In this document: in pieces, positions 1 to 8,616 of the stretch
How positions within the stretch are numbered: position 1 is the stretch's first letter
How the letters are laid out: every line of letters starts with the position of its first letter
Assembly: GCA_965202845.1 (NCBI GenBank)
Contig: OZ241856.1
Span: 2,542,001 to 2,606,000, forward strand
Length of the DNA stretch: 64,000 nucleotides
DNA from: CBDATA01 sp965202845
Lineage (GTDB): Bacteria > Acidobacteriota > Vicinamibacteria > Marinacidobacterales > Marinacidobacteraceae
Direction: 5' to 3'
The notes under the pieces: generated by a model
The model's input: the letters and a program-made list of their open reading frames with translations, nothing else
What the model was told of the DNA's origin: nothing
The model's database searches: none
Made by a program: the position numbers and the translations under genes

Positions 1-1
1 C

Positions 2-898
2 GCCGCCAATCCGGCGGACGACATCGCGTTCCGGCGGGCGCTCGGAGCGCTGCGGCGCGGAATCGGAACCGCTTCGGTGGACCGCATCGCCGCGTTGGCC
101 GCGGGAAGGCAGGCGTCCCTCCTCGAAGCGGCGCGCGCGCTCCCGCAGGGCGCGCTTTCGAGGAAGGCGGCCAACGGTCTCCGGGAGTTTCTTGAAGTGG
201 TGGAACGGGTTCGCAGGGCGATCCCGTCGGGGCCGGCGGCGGCCATCCGGGCGGCGATCCGGGACAGCGGACTCGGCGCGTTTCTCCAGGAGAACGAACC
301 GGAACGCTACGAGAATCTGACCTCGCTCGAGGACGCCGCCGCCGAGTACGAAATCCACAATCCGGAGGGAACCACCGGGGATTTTCTCGACCGGGTGAGC
401 CTGCTGTCCGCCGAGGATTTCATCGGCGCATCCGACGGCGACGCCCCTCCGGTGCTGGTGATGACCGTCCATGCCGCGAAGGGACTCGAATTCGACACAG
501 TCTTCCTGGGCGGCCTCTGGGAAGGCGTCTTCCCCCATGCGCTCTCGCTGGAAAAGGAGGCCGACATCGAGGAGGAGCGCCGCCTCTTCTATGTGGCGGT
601 GACCCGCGCCCGAACCGGGCTGTACCTGCTGGCCACCCCCGGCGGAACTCCGTGGATGCGGGGGCCCGACAAACCTTCCCGATTTCTCGCCGAGATCCCC
701 CGCGAGTTGCTGCACGTCGAGAACAAGCGCGGAAACAGGGGCCCCGGCTTCCAACGGGGCGACCGGGTGCGGCACCGGCGCTTCGGCGACGGGCGGATCG
801 AGTCGGTCGAGGCCGACGGCGCCCGGGTGATCGCGGTGTTCCGCCACCACGGGCGGAAGCGGCTGGTGGCAGCCTACGCGAACCTCGAACGCCTCTGA
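2..898 (+). CDS. uvrD: UvrD/PcrA-type superfamily 1 DNA helicase, C-terminal part (5' end outside window)
   Basis: The frame is open at the left edge, so only about the last 298 codons are present. The visible part begins inside helicase domain 2B (segment FRRALGALRRGIGTASVDRI). It contains the late SF1A motifs, TVHAAKGLEFDTVFL (motif Va region) and EERRLFYVAVTRAR (motif VI with the arginine finger). The final 50 residues, from FQRGDRVRHRRFGDGRI, match the Tudor-like C-terminal domain of PcrA/UvrD that contacts RNA polymerase. The family is a 3'-5' ATP-dependent DNA helicase of nucleotide excision repair and rolling-circle replication. UvrD and PcrA cannot be told apart from this fragment. 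The stop lies 12 nt from the stop of the convergent nuclease gene, with no clear terminator between them. Confidence 0.93.
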   Translation, partial: AANPADDIAFRRALGALRRGIGTASVDRIAALAAGRQASLLEAARALPQGALSRKAANGLREFLEVVERVRRAIPSGPAAAIRAAIRDSGLGAFLQENEPERYENLTSLEDAAAEYEIHNPEGTTGDFLDRVSLLSAEDFIGASDGDAPPVLVMTVHAAKGLEFDTVFLGGLWEGVFPHALSLEKEADIEEERRLFYVAVTRARTGLYLLATPGGTPWMRGPDKPSRFLAEIPRELLHVENKRGNRGPGFQRGDRVRHRRFGDGRIESVEADGARVIAVFRHHGRKRLVAAYANLERL

Positions 899-909
899 TC
901 CCGCCGGAT

Positions 910-2049
910 TTACTCAATCCTGATAACGAACCGTTTCGAATCAGATACATTTCGATAGAGCGAAAGGGTCCGGCCAATGAGATCCCGGTCGGCTACAAAT
1001 TCCTTCATCATCCCCCAGCTCAGTCGCGTCATCGCGTTGTGTTGCAAGTATGTCTTGAGCGTTGTATCGGCAGTATGCCCGATGCGCAATGTGCGCTCAC
1101 CCCGGTCGACGCCCTTCACGATGAGCCGAAATTCCGCCCTTGCCTCTTCAACCGAGGAATGAGCGGTTGACTTCCAGTCCATTGCTCCGAATACTTTGTC
1201 CCGAAAATAGTGCCGATAATCAACGGAATCATCCAACAAACCCTTGTCAAGGTTGATGGATCCCGTTGGATGGATGTTTGCGCCCGATGGAATCCCCAAA
1301 TCGCGCTCCGTCAACGCCTTGCTCCGCCAAAGCAGCTCGATGGAGTCAGATCCCTCCGTGTCCGTTTTCCTGTCTGGCGGTACGGTGGTACGGAGTGTTT
1401 GCAATTCGATTACCGGAAGATTCGTCGCGTCGCCCTTGGAACGAGCAGCCTTCGAGGCCAGCGACAGGGAAGTTTCATCAACGAGTCGCCCTTGCTTTTG
1501 CAGCGCATCAAGATCGGCGATGCGTTCCACGCGCACTACGTGTTCTGGATACGTCGACTCAAGCCCATCGAATTCAGAGAAGACGGACTCCATGAAAGAG
1601 AAATCACTTTCACAGTTTGGATCCAGGTCAAGCTCCAGGCTCGACTCGATGTTGTTGATCAGACCTCCCGCCGTCAGGTTTGCGCTTCCCAGAATCATGC
1701 CGGCCTTGTTCTTGCCGCGGACAAGATAAATTTTCGGATGAAACAACAAGTTCTCCGTGCCGGTATCTACATAACGGACATGAGCTCCGGTTTCCATCAA
1801 GGCGACCAATCCTTCCCGAGTGCTTACGCCATTGCGGATTCCGACATAAACATCCAGTCGGCCCTTGGCGGCCGTCATCTCGGGTGCGATCCGATCCACG
1901 CCTTTTCTGGTGGCGAATGCGACGCTTATCAGGATTCGCTCCAGATCGGAGGGCGCAAGCAATCGCTTCAAGGCCGTCGCGTGCGTGTGCGGCGTAAAAC
2001 CCTGAAGAAGAAACGCCCTGCGAAGCGTTCCATCTTGATTTTCAGCCAT
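910..2049 (-). CDS. PLD-superfamily nuclease, probable restriction endonuclease
   Basis: A 379-aa protein. Around residues 105-130 it carries one phospholipase-D type HKD motif, HPKIYLVRGKNK followed by GSANLTAGG. This is the single-HKD arrangement of dimeric PLD-fold nucleases such as BfiI/NgoFVII-type restriction enzymes. The ATG overlaps the end of the upstream methyltransferase fragment by 8 nt, so the two were translationally coupled as a restriction-modification unit. Base composition is clearly more AT-rich than the genes on either side, which supports acquisition by transfer. The C-terminal half (residues 200-379) has no motif I recognise and could hold the DNA-recognition domain. With its cognate methyltransferase broken by an IS, the nuclease may be silent, or the host may be protected in another way. 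The PLD fold is firm; the restriction role is inferred from context. Confidence 0.75.
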   Translation of the reverse strand: MAENQDGTLRRAFLLQGFTPHTHATALKRLLAPSDLERILISVAFATRKGVDRIAPEMTAAKGRLDVYVGIRNGVSTREGLVALMETGAHVRYVDTGTENLLFHPKIYLVRGKNKAGMILGSANLTAGGLINNIESSLELDLDPNCESDFSFMESVFSEFDGLESTYPEHVVRVERIADLDALQKQGRLVDETSLSLASKAARSKGDATNLPVIELQTLRTTVPPDRKTDTEGSDSIELLWRSKALTERDLGIPSGANIHPTGSINLDKGLLDDSVDYRHYFRDKVFGAMDWKSTAHSSVEEARAEFRLIVKGVDRGERTLRIGHTADTTLKTYLQHNAMTRLSWGMMKEFVADRDLIGRTLSLYRNVSDSKRFVIRIE

Positions 2050-2902
2050 TTGCGGAAATCCGATGCCGCCGATTTCGAAGCATCATCCAGCCGTTGAACA
2101 GTTGGTCCCGATCTGTTTTTTTCACTCCAATTTGCGTGAGCACCCGCTGGCCGAAATCTTCAAGAACATCTTCCGCGGATCGCGTCCGCACCGCTTGGTC
2201 AAGGGATTGAATATCCATGTTGATCTCGGAAGGTATCGGGATCAGGAGTTTCTCAATTTCTGACGGAACAAGCTCCAGAACTCCTCCCCCGTAATGTCGC
2301 CCCTCGAGTTCAGCACTCAAGGCGGTCAACGGATTGAGGAAACAGGAAACCAGTGTTTTGGCCAACACCCCGGATGTCCTGATGCGATATGCAGTATCGG
2401 TGGTGAACGCTCTCGCTTGATTGAGGACGAGCCGTGGAGCATGGTGAGACCGCTTGAGCATGCCGATCCCGGTGGCGTATACAGACGGAACGCAGTACCA
2501 CGGGGTGCGAATTCGGCACTTGTATCTTCGGTTCAAATCTTGATCTTCTCCCAATTTTATGTACTCGGCCACAAGCTTGTTTTTTTCCACGCTCGCATCC
2601 CGAAACCAAATGAAATTGGTGGGCTTGCCATTCTTGCTGTTTGTGGCATGTTGTTTCTTGTCATAGACAATCCCGGGACAGTGCTCGCTGCGTCCGAACA
2701 TCGGATAGACATGTTCATGAAGGGCGAAACGATCTACAGTCTCGTCGTTCACCAGGAAAAATTTGTTGGCTCCGGTAACGATGCCAACATCCACTTGCGC
2801 GATGTCCCTGAAATACCGAACAGCGGAACGTTCTTCCATTTCCTCGAACAAATTCCGAGTCGCATCGTCAAGCAGCGCCCTCATCCACTTTCCCTGAATT
2901 GT
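2042..2902 (-). pseudogene. DNA methyltransferase, C-terminal fragment (separated by ISL3 insertion)
   Basis: This is the 3' part of an interrupted class I DNA methyltransferase. The longest ATG-started piece begins at 2884 (280 codons). The segment DVGIVTGANKFFLV near its start is typical of the region after the catalytic domain in Eco57I/HsdM-like N-methyltransferases, where target recognition begins. The ILIPIPSEI-type stretch near residue 220 also recurs in this family (here LLIPIPSEI). The conserved frame upstream of the ATG continues for a few codons (TIQGKW) before meeting the IS end and a stop. The fragment could still be translated from 2884, but it lacks the SAM-binding motifs. It overlaps the nuclease start by 8 nt. 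Confidence 0.85.
2895..2902. repeat. Target-site duplication, left copy
   Basis: TGAATTGT, repeated exactly at 4371-4378 on the other side of the IS. Eight base pairs is the usual duplication length for ISL3 elements. Confidence 0.9.
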
Positions 2903-2942
2903 GCCTCAATTGAGATTTGAGTGGGTAGAATGGAGACCGCCG

Positions 2943-3101
2943 GGATTCCGGGTGTCAAGGGCGGGCTTGCACGGCGTAGCGAACCCTTGACTCACGGAAT
3001 CCGGCGGGCACGCTCGAAAAAGGGTCGAAAGCGGGAAGCCGCAACCGTCCCCAGCCAGCGTCGCCACACACCAATGGAACACTTTTCCCGCTTTCGACCC
3101 T
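2943..3101 (+). promoter_or_regulatory. Two tandem hairpin-forming inverted repeats in the IS leader
   Basis: Hairpin A has arms at 2943-2961 and 2984-3002 (15 of 19 bases pair). Hairpin B has arms at 3021-3037 and 3085-3101 (17 of 17 pair, AGGGTCGAAAGCGGGAA). Hairpin B ends seven bases before the transposase Shine-Dalgarno (AAGGAG, 3108-3113). Structures like this in IS leaders can block translation of the transposase from read-through transcripts that start outside the element. That role is inferred; the inverted repeats are directly visible. Confidence 0.6.
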
Positions 3102-3121
3102 GAAAAAAAGGAGCGCATCCA

Positions 3122-4363
3122 GTGCTACACGAGCTTTTCGCCCAAGCCCTCGGCATCCCGGACCCCTGGTTCGTCGAGAACGTGGAATTCGACAAGGACC
3201 AAGGAAAGCTGAGCATCCGCGTCGATTTCCGCAGGGGCGCCCGCTTCGCCCACCAGAACCACGACGGCCTCCATCCGGTCCACGACACCAAGACCAAGCG
3301 CTTCCGCCACCTCAACTTCTTCCAATTCGAGTGCGAACTGGTGGCGCGCGTCCCCCGGGTGCGCCTCCCCAACGGCAAGGTCGCGCTGGTCTCGCCGCCC
3401 TGGGCCGGCAAGCTCTCCGGGTTCTCCCTCCTCTTCGAAGCCTTGATTCTCGCCATGTGCCAGGACATGACCTTCGCCGCCGTCGCACGGCTCGCCGGAC
3501 TCTCCCAGCACCAAACCCAGGCCATCTCCAACCGCTATGTGGAACTCGCCACCGAAACCGACGACCAAGCCGACGTCCGCGCCGTCGCCATCGACGAAAC
3601 CTCCCGCGCGCGCGGCCACAACTACGTCACCGTCGTCGCAGACGCCCGAAAACGCCGGGTCATCTTCGTCGGAGAAGGCCGCGCCGCCGACTCCGTCGAC
3701 CGATTCGCCCGAAGCCTCGAAGCCCACGGCGGAGACCCCGAAGCCGTCGAAGTCGCCTCCATCGACATGTCCCCCGCCTACATGAAGGGCGTCGCAGAGC
3801 ATCTCCCCAACGCCCAGATCACCTTCGACAAATTCCACGTCATCGCTCACGCATCCAAGGCCCTCGACCAGACCCGGCGCATCGAGCAGCGCGCCAACCC
3901 CCAACTCAAGGGCATGCGCTGGGCGCTCCTCAAAAATCCCGAACGACTCGGCCCCGAACAGCGCGCCCAACTCAACGCTCTCATCGCGCAGGCCCCCGGA
4001 AAGCGCACCGCCCGAGCCTGGATGTACCGCGAGCAACTCCGGAACATCCTCAACCGCAAGCAGGTCAACGTCGTCAGAGCCATGCTCCGGCAGTGGTGCG
4101 CCAACGTGAACCGCTCCAAGGTCGAACCCATGAAAGCCGTCGCGCGGATGATCCGCAAACATCTCGAGGGCATCGTCGCGTGGGCCCGAACCCGCCAGAC
4201 CAACGGCTTCATCGAGGCGCTCAACGGCCTGTTTCAGGCGGCCAAGCGGAAAGCCAGAGGCTACGGAACCTTCCAGACCATCCGCACCGTGTTCTTCCTC
4301 ATCGCCGGAAAACTGGACTTCTCCAAGCTCAACCCTCATGTCGCGTACCCACTCGGTATTTGA
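3122..4363 (+). CDS. ISL3-family transposase
   Basis: A 413-aa transposase of normal length for ISL3. It starts with GTG at 3122, 8 nt after the Shine-Dalgarno AAGGAG. The N-terminal part has a helix-turn-helix-like segment (DMTFAAVARLAGLSQHQTQAI, about residues 119-139). The DDE catalytic core is visible as AIDETS (about residue 159), SIDMSPAYMKGV (about 218) and NGFIEALNGLFQ (about 361), where the first D, second D and E are the expected metal ligands. The helical segment before the final E is long, as in DDE_Tnp_ISL3 proteins. No frameshift or internal stop is seen, so it should be active. It is transcribed against the methyltransferase it interrupts. Confidence 0.93.
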   Translation: MLHELFAQALGIPDPWFVENVEFDKDQGKLSIRVDFRRGARFAHQNHDGLHPVHDTKTKRFRHLNFFQFECELVARVPRVRLPNGKVALVSPPWAGKLSGFSLLFEALILAMCQDMTFAAVARLAGLSQHQTQAISNRYVELATETDDQADVRAVAIDETSRARGHNYVTVVADARKRRVIFVGEGRAADSVDRFARSLEAHGGDPEAVEVASIDMSPAYMKGVAEHLPNAQITFDKFHVIAHASKALDQTRRIEQRANPQLKGMRWALLKNPERLGPEQRAQLNALIAQAPGKRTARAWMYREQLRNILNRKQVNVVRAMLRQWCANVNRSKVEPMKAVARMIRKHLEGIVAWARTRQTNGFIEALNGLFQAAKRKARGYGTFQTIRTVFFLIAGKLDFSKLNPHVAYPLGI

Positions 4364-4370
4364 AAGAGCC

Positions 4371-4378
4371 TGAATTGT
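4371..4378. repeat. Target-site duplication, right copy
   Basis: Second copy of TGAATTGT flanking the ISL3 element (see 2895-2902). Joining the sequences across one copy restores the methyltransferase frame. Confidence 0.9.
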
Positions 4379-5149
4379 CTTGCCATTGACTGTTCTCGCG
4401 GAACGGTACAATTGCTCCGGATTTCGATCGACGAATTCGCGATCCCTGACAGAAACCACGCCAAGACCCTCGCACACATGAAAGTTCGACAATCGTTTTT
4501 CCGCGAGGAGAATGACGGCGCCCTGCAAGGCGTCCTTGAACCAAAGCCGCTCCGGATCCATTACTACAACACGACTGCAAGTTTTCCCCAGGAACGAGCG
4601 CAGCGATTGAGCGTGAGTCACATGGAATATCTCGGCGGGAATAACCATGCCGAGACGCCCTCCCGGGCGAAGGAGGGCCATGGATGAGAGAACAAACGAA
4701 ACCCATGCATTCGTATGTTTCGTGAACTGACATCCGAGATACTGGAAGACTTCCTGCGCCCGAATTTGAAAAATTTCCGGAAGATACTGATAACGAATAA
4801 AAGGCGGATTTCCGACTACCGCGTCAAAACACTGTGCGTTTCCTGGAATTTCCGCAAGCGCCCACTCCAAAAAATCGGCCGCATGAATTTCCGTCTTGAC
4901 ATGGAGACGTTCAGCCCGACGTCGGGCTTTCTGGGCTTCCCTGGCGTCAAGTTCGAAAGCATGGATCGCCAACGGCCGATTCGACGCACGGGAGATCGCT
5001 TCAAGAAAAACGCCGTCGCCGCACCCCGGTTCCAAAATTCGTTTCGGCTGACAAGCCACCACCCACCTGGCAAGAAACGAAGCGATGTCCGGCGGCGTGT
5101 AGTAGCCCCCCCGCAATTTCCGTGCAGACTCGTTTTCTTTGAAATTCAA
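4371..5149 (-). pseudogene. DNA N-methyltransferase, N-terminal fragment truncated by ISL3 insertion
   Basis: About 260 codons containing the SAM-binding catalytic half. They include GGYYTPPDIA near the start, motif I LEPGCGDGVFLEA (about residue 41), and the N-methyltransferase motif IV NPPF (about residue 112), expected to modify adenine N6 or cytosine N4. The only standard start is TTG at 5149, with a weak ribosome site. At the IS junction the frame runs on through the antisense strand of the transposase as far as 3125, so the present product would be a nonsense fusion. Excising 2903-4370 plus one TGAATTGT copy joins ACA-ATT-CAG to GGA-AAG-TGG in frame and gives a 543-aa enzyme ending at 2042. 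The gene is therefore disabled by the insertion alone. Confidence 0.88.
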
Positions 5150-5195
5150 GGGTACGATTCTGTTTGCTTCCTTTACTTTATCATTCGCAAGGATT

Positions 5196-5921
5196 TCATG
5201 CTTCGGAGAGCAGGTGGTCGGCGACCCGGCGCACCAGCCGGAGCGTCGCCTCGGTGGGGCCGGTCGCGCCCAGGGCGCCGAGCGCCAGATACCGCGGATA
5301 GCGGCGCATCCGGGCGCGGAGGCCCTCCAGATCGAGCTCCGGGTGGAACTGGGTCGCGTAGATCGGCTTGTCGCGGAAACGAAAGGCCAGGTTCTCGACC
5401 TTCGCCGACGACGCCAGGCGCTCCGCTCCGGAGGGCAGCTCCACCACCGTGTCCTCGTGCCCCATCACCGCGCGGAAGGAATCGCCCAGCTCCCGGAACA
5501 CCGGATCCCGGCGCCCCTCGGCGGTGAGGCGCAGGGTGAGGACGCCGAGCTCGGCGAGAGCGGGATCGGCGACCACCCGCCCGCCGAGCGCCCGCGCCAG
5601 CGCCTGGAACCCCCAGCACGAAGCGAAGGTCGGCCTGGCGCCCCGGTGCAGCTCCTCCATCGTCCGCAACGCATCCGGTATCCACGGCGCGTTCCGGCCC
5701 TCGGCGACCGAATGTTGCCCGCTTCCCCCGATCAGCACCAGGTCGGCGGCGTCGAGACGGCCTTTTCCCGGCGCCCCGTCGATGAGGTCCCACACGTCGA
5801 GCGCGCTCCGGTCGACGCCCAGAGCGCCTTGGAACGCGGCCCGCTCATGCTCCGCCATCGGATCGCCCGGATCCCGGATCTGGAGCAGGAGGAAACGGCG
5901 GGGACGCCGGGATTCCGGCAT
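5196..5921 (-). CDS. Class I glutamine amidotransferase domain protein
   Basis: A 241-aa stand-alone class I GATase (GMP-synthase-like, COG0518 type). The nucleophile elbow is FASCWGFQALA (Cys about residue 102) and the His-Glu pair lies in ATQFHPELDLE near residue 193, so the catalytic triad looks complete. Enzymes of this group release ammonia from glutamine or hydrolyse gamma-glutamyl bonds; here the substrate is unknown. The ATG immediately follows the stop of the amidohydrolase gene (5922), so the two form a leftward operon. It could act on gamma-glutamyl or amide compounds together with that secreted amidohydrolase, but this is a guess. A low-GC restriction island lies just downstream. 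Confidence 0.8.
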   Translation of the reverse strand: MPESRRPRRFLLLQIRDPGDPMAEHERAAFQGALGVDRSALDVWDLIDGAPGKGRLDAADLVLIGGSGQHSVAEGRNAPWIPDALRTMEELHRGARPTFASCWGFQALARALGGRVVADPALAELGVLTLRLTAEGRRDPVFRELGDSFRAVMGHEDTVVELPSGAERLASSAKVENLAFRFRDKPIYATQFHPELDLEGLRARMRRYPRYLALGALGATGPTEATLRLVRRVADHLLSEA

Positions 5922-7400
5922 CTACTCGGAGGTGTAGCGCCCCAGCAGCGGCTTTCCGGGGAACACCCCTTCCACCAGGGCGCCGTCCCGCACCACCGGA
6001 ACCCCGTCCACGATCACATGGGCGACCCCCTCGGAGTAGCTCAGATCATCCTCGAAGTTCGCGGTGTCGATGATGGCGTCCGGATCGAACACCGTGATGT
6101 CGGCGATGGCGCCGATCTGGATCCGACCCTTGCGGCGCATCAGCGGCGCGATCTCCTGAAGGCGCTCGGCGGGCATCAGGGTCATCCGCCGGAGCGCATC
6201 GGTCAGCGACAGGACTCCCTCGTCCCGGACGTACCGCCCCAGCACCCGGGAAAACGTCCCCGCCGAACGCGGATGGGCGCCGGGGGCCCAGGGCATCCCG
6301 TCGGAAGCCACCATGACGAACGGGGTCCGCATCGCCAGCCGGATCATCTCCGGGTCCATCATGTGCATGATCACCGTGCCTCCCTCCTCCTGGAAGAAGT
6401 GGAAGGTCTCCTCGGTGAGGCGCTCCCCGGTGTCCTGCCACTGGACGTCCCCGTAGGTCATCCCCAGCTTCTCCTGCCAGCCCTCGTCGAAAATCGCCGA
6501 CGAGATGCCGGTGGAGGCTGCGGTGTAGGGATACGCCTCGGTGGTGACATCCACTCCGGCGTCCCGGGCGCCCTTGATGAGGGCGAGGGTGACCGGAAGG
6601 TGGTGGAGGCTCGAGCTGTTCAGGTGGACGATGTGGAGCGGGGCGCCGGTCGCGACCGCGTTCGCAAGCACCTCCTGGATCGCCGAGACCGCCATGTCGC
6701 GCACGTGGGTGTAAATCGGAACGTCCAGTTCGGCGGCCAGCTCGAAGACCCGGAAGATCTCGGTGTGGGACGCTCCCGGGTAGTACTGGTGGGGCATGCC
6801 GATTCCGAGGCCGCCGGCGCGCAATTCGGCGGCGATCGCATCGTGCACCGCCTGGACGTCCTCCACCCCCCGGTAGTTGGCGTCCCGGAGCAGGTTCGCC
6901 TGTTCGAGAACCAGCTCCGCCCCGGTGCTCTCCGCTTCGAGGAGCCGGGCGACCGCATCCCGGGCTCCGGGGATGCCCAGCAGCCGCACCCCGCCGTGGG
7001 ACACCGACGCCCCGTAGTGCAGGATCGCGTTTCCGTCCCGGCTGGCGAGGAAGCTCGCCATGCGGGGCACGCCGCCCTCCAGCTCGAGCGCGGTGGTCAC
7101 CCCGTCCATGGCCTGGTACCGGTTGGCCTCGACCGACTGCCCGTGGGCGTGGAGGTCGATGAATCCGGGACTCACCACATGGCCCTGGGCGTCCAGCAGC
7201 ATGCCCCCCTGCTTCAGCCGGTTCTGAAGCCGGTCGCGGGAAATGGCCGTGATCTCGTTGCCGACCACCCCCAAGTCGCGGACCGCATCGAGGCCGGTCT
7301 CCGGGTCGATGACCCGCCCGCGGGCGACGACCAAGTCGAGATCGCGCTCCTGCGCGAAGGCAAAAACGGCAAGGAATACCAGCAGGGACAGCAAGCGCAT
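5922..7400 (-). CDS. Secreted D-aminoacylase-like amidohydrolase
   Basis: A 492-aa protein with an N-terminal signal peptide (MRLLSLLVFLAVFAFAQ). It has the two-part fold of cyclic amidohydrolases: a small beta-sandwich formed by both ends, and a metal-dependent TIM barrel. The metal-binding HxH is in SPGFIDLHAHGQ (about residue 81). Further ligands are likely in THVRDM (about 226), HIVHLNSS (about 254) and the catalytic Asp in VMVASDGMPWAPG (about 365). The C-terminal segment KGRIQIGAIADITVFDP is the usual closing motif. Family members hydrolyse N-acyl-D-amino acids or related amides; secretion suggests scavenging of peptides or cell-wall fragments. It lies between pyrE and the glutamine amidotransferase in one leftward run. 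Confidence 0.85.
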   Translation of the reverse strand: MRLLSLLVFLAVFAFAQERDLDLVVARGRVIDPETGLDAVRDLGVVGNEITAISRDRLQNRLKQGGMLLDAQGHVVSPGFIDLHAHGQSVEANRYQAMDGVTTALELEGGVPRMASFLASRDGNAILHYGASVSHGGVRLLGIPGARDAVARLLEAESTGAELVLEQANLLRDANYRGVEDVQAVHDAIAAELRAGGLGIGMPHQYYPGASHTEIFRVFELAAELDVPIYTHVRDMAVSAIQEVLANAVATGAPLHIVHLNSSSLHHLPVTLALIKGARDAGVDVTTEAYPYTAASTGISSAIFDEGWQEKLGMTYGDVQWQDTGERLTEETFHFFQEEGGTVIMHMMDPEMIRLAMRTPFVMVASDGMPWAPGAHPRSAGTFSRVLGRYVRDEGVLSLTDALRRMTLMPAERLQEIAPLMRRKGRIQIGAIADITVFDPDAIIDTANFEDDLSYSEGVAHVIVDGVPVVRDGALVEGVFPGKPLLGRYTSE

Positions 7401-7409
7401 CCCGAAAGG

Positions 7410-7955
7410 CTACCCTACCAATTCCGAAAGGCGGTAGATCGCCTCGAAGGGCGTGCCGGCGGCCCCCAGGCGCTCCCCGGCGCCCATCTCCCGGTCCACC
7501 AGCGCGAGCGCGCCCCGCACCCGAAAGCCCGCCTCCCGGGCGGCGTCCACCGCTCCCAGCAGCGAGCCGCCGGTGGATGCGGTGTCCTCCAGGATCACCG
7601 CGTCGCCAGCCGGGGTCTCGATCCCCTCCACCCGGCGGTTCCGCCCGTGCTCCCGGCTTTCCTTGCGGACGTAGAACCCGGTGAGCGAGCGTCCCGCTTC
7701 CGCCGCCGCCAGCACCACCGCCGCCGCCAGCGGGATCGCTCCGGTGGCCATCCCGCCGACCGCGACCGGAGACATCCCCAGCCTGTCCATCCGGTCGAGC
7801 AGCAGCCGGCCGATACGGGGCGTCGCATCGGAGCGAAGCGAGGCCAGTCGCACGTCCACGTAGACCGTGCTGCGCTTCCCGGAAGCGAGCGTGAAGTCGC
7901 CGTGACGCACCGCCTCCCTCCGGAGGATTTCGAGCAGCGCGGCGCGGTCGTCCAC
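7410..7955 (-). CDS. pyrE: Orotate phosphoribosyltransferase
   Basis: A 181-aa cytosolic enzyme that makes orotidine 5'-monophosphate from orotate and PRPP in pyrimidine synthesis. The order of motifs fits PyrE: FTLASGKRSTVYVD at the orotate site (about residue 21), GGMATGAIPLA, the flexible catalytic loop YVRKESREHGRNRRVEG (about residue 95), and the PRPP-binding loop VILEDTASTGGSLL (about residue 119). That last loop reads EDTASTGGS instead of the common EDVVTTGGS, but keeps the acidic pair and the TGGS. It is slightly short of the usual 190-220 aa. It lies 7 nt beyond the lipoprotein gene in the gyrA-containing operon. Confidence 0.93.
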   Translation of the reverse strand: MDDRAALLEILRREAVRHGDFTLASGKRSTVYVDVRLASLRSDATPRIGRLLLDRMDRLGMSPVAVGGMATGAIPLAAAVVLAAAEAGRSLTGFYVRKESREHGRNRRVEGIETPAGDAVILEDTASTGGSLLGAVDAAREAGFRVRGALALVDREMGAGERLGAAGTPFEAIYRLSELVG

Positions 7956-7962
7956 AACCGGA

Positions 7963-8616
7963 TCAGGCCGGTTCCAGCCCGACGATGATCCAGCGCGAGA
8001 GCACCTCGGCGTCGAACTGGTTCGCCAGTTCGTAGCGCATCAACTGAAACCGGAAATCCCGGGCGCCGTTGATCCGCACCGTGACATCCCGTTCCAGCAC
8101 CCGGCCGGTGAGATAATCCAGCTGGGCTTCCCGCATCAGGCTTCGCTCGGCGCGGCGGCGTTCGTCCTCCAGCGCCATCTGGGTCTCGCTGATCGCGCGC
8201 ACCAGACGCCGCCGTTCGGCGCCGTGCTCGTCCCACTGGGCGGCGATACCGCCGAGCCGCCCGCTGAAAACGCGCTCCGGGTCCTCGGCGCGCAGGTCGG
8301 CGATCCGCGCCAGCGCCTCCTGGTTCGCCTGGCGGAAGGCGTAGAGCGCCTGGAACTGCTCGTCCCGCGCCTGCTCGGCGGCCGCCACCTCCTCCCGAAG
8401 CTCGGGAACCCGGTAAGGACCTTGGACCTCCGGCCCCATCTCCACGATCTCCCACGAGGCGACGTTCCCCAGCGGAACGTCGTCCAGCGGGATTCCCGAA
8501 GCCGGAACCCGATCTCCGCGCGCCACCCCGCGGAAGAATTCCTCCAGCAGGGCTTCCTCCGGGGTTTGCGAGCAGGCAACAGCCAGCAGCGCCGCGACGC
8601 CGATCCAGCGGCGCAT
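7963..8616 (-). CDS. Predicted lipoprotein of unknown function, alpha-helical
   Basis: A 217-aa protein. The ATG (8616-8614) overlaps the gyrA stop by one base (TGATG), which fixes the start. The N-terminus MRRWIGVAALLAVACSQ is a lipoprotein signal with Cys15 as the lipidation site. The middle (residues about 75-150) is rich in Glu, Arg, Ala and Gln with heptad-like spacing and is probably a helical hairpin or short coiled coil. The last 50 residues look beta-rich (DVTVRINGARDFRFQLMRYEL). I do not recognise the family. Coupling to gyrA is probably positional, since the operon is a housekeeping series. Confidence 0.75.
   Translation of the reverse strand: MRRWIGVAALLAVACSQTPEEALLEEFFRGVARGDRVPASGIPLDDVPLGNVASWEIVEMGPEVQGPYRVPELREEVAAAEQARDEQFQALYAFRQANQEALARIADLRAEDPERVFSGRLGGIAAQWDEHGAERRRLVRAISETQMALEDERRRAERSLMREAQLDYLTGRVLERDVTVRINGARDFRFQLMRYELANQFDAEVLSRWIIVGLEPA

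Larger units (their letters stand above)
2903..4370 (+). mobile_element. ISL3-family insertion sequence, complete, 1468 bp
   Basis: The element is bounded by 8-bp direct repeats TGAATTGT (2895-2902 and 4371-4378). Imperfect terminal inverted repeats of about 25 bp lie at 2903-2927 and 4346-4370. The right end reads GGCTCTTTC inwards, the typical ISL3 tip, and the inner nine bases GAGTGGGTA match exactly between the ends (15 of 25 matches overall). One transposase gene (3122-4363) fills most of it, and its stop codon lies inside the right inverted repeat. The element sits in a methyltransferase gene in the opposite orientation. The intact transposase and exact duplications indicate a recent, possibly still mobile copy. 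Confidence 0.93.

Noticed and set aside
3125..5149. A 674-codon methyltransferase-like frame
   Set aside because: Only the first 260 codons are methyltransferase; the rest is the antisense strand of the transposase reached after the IS junction.
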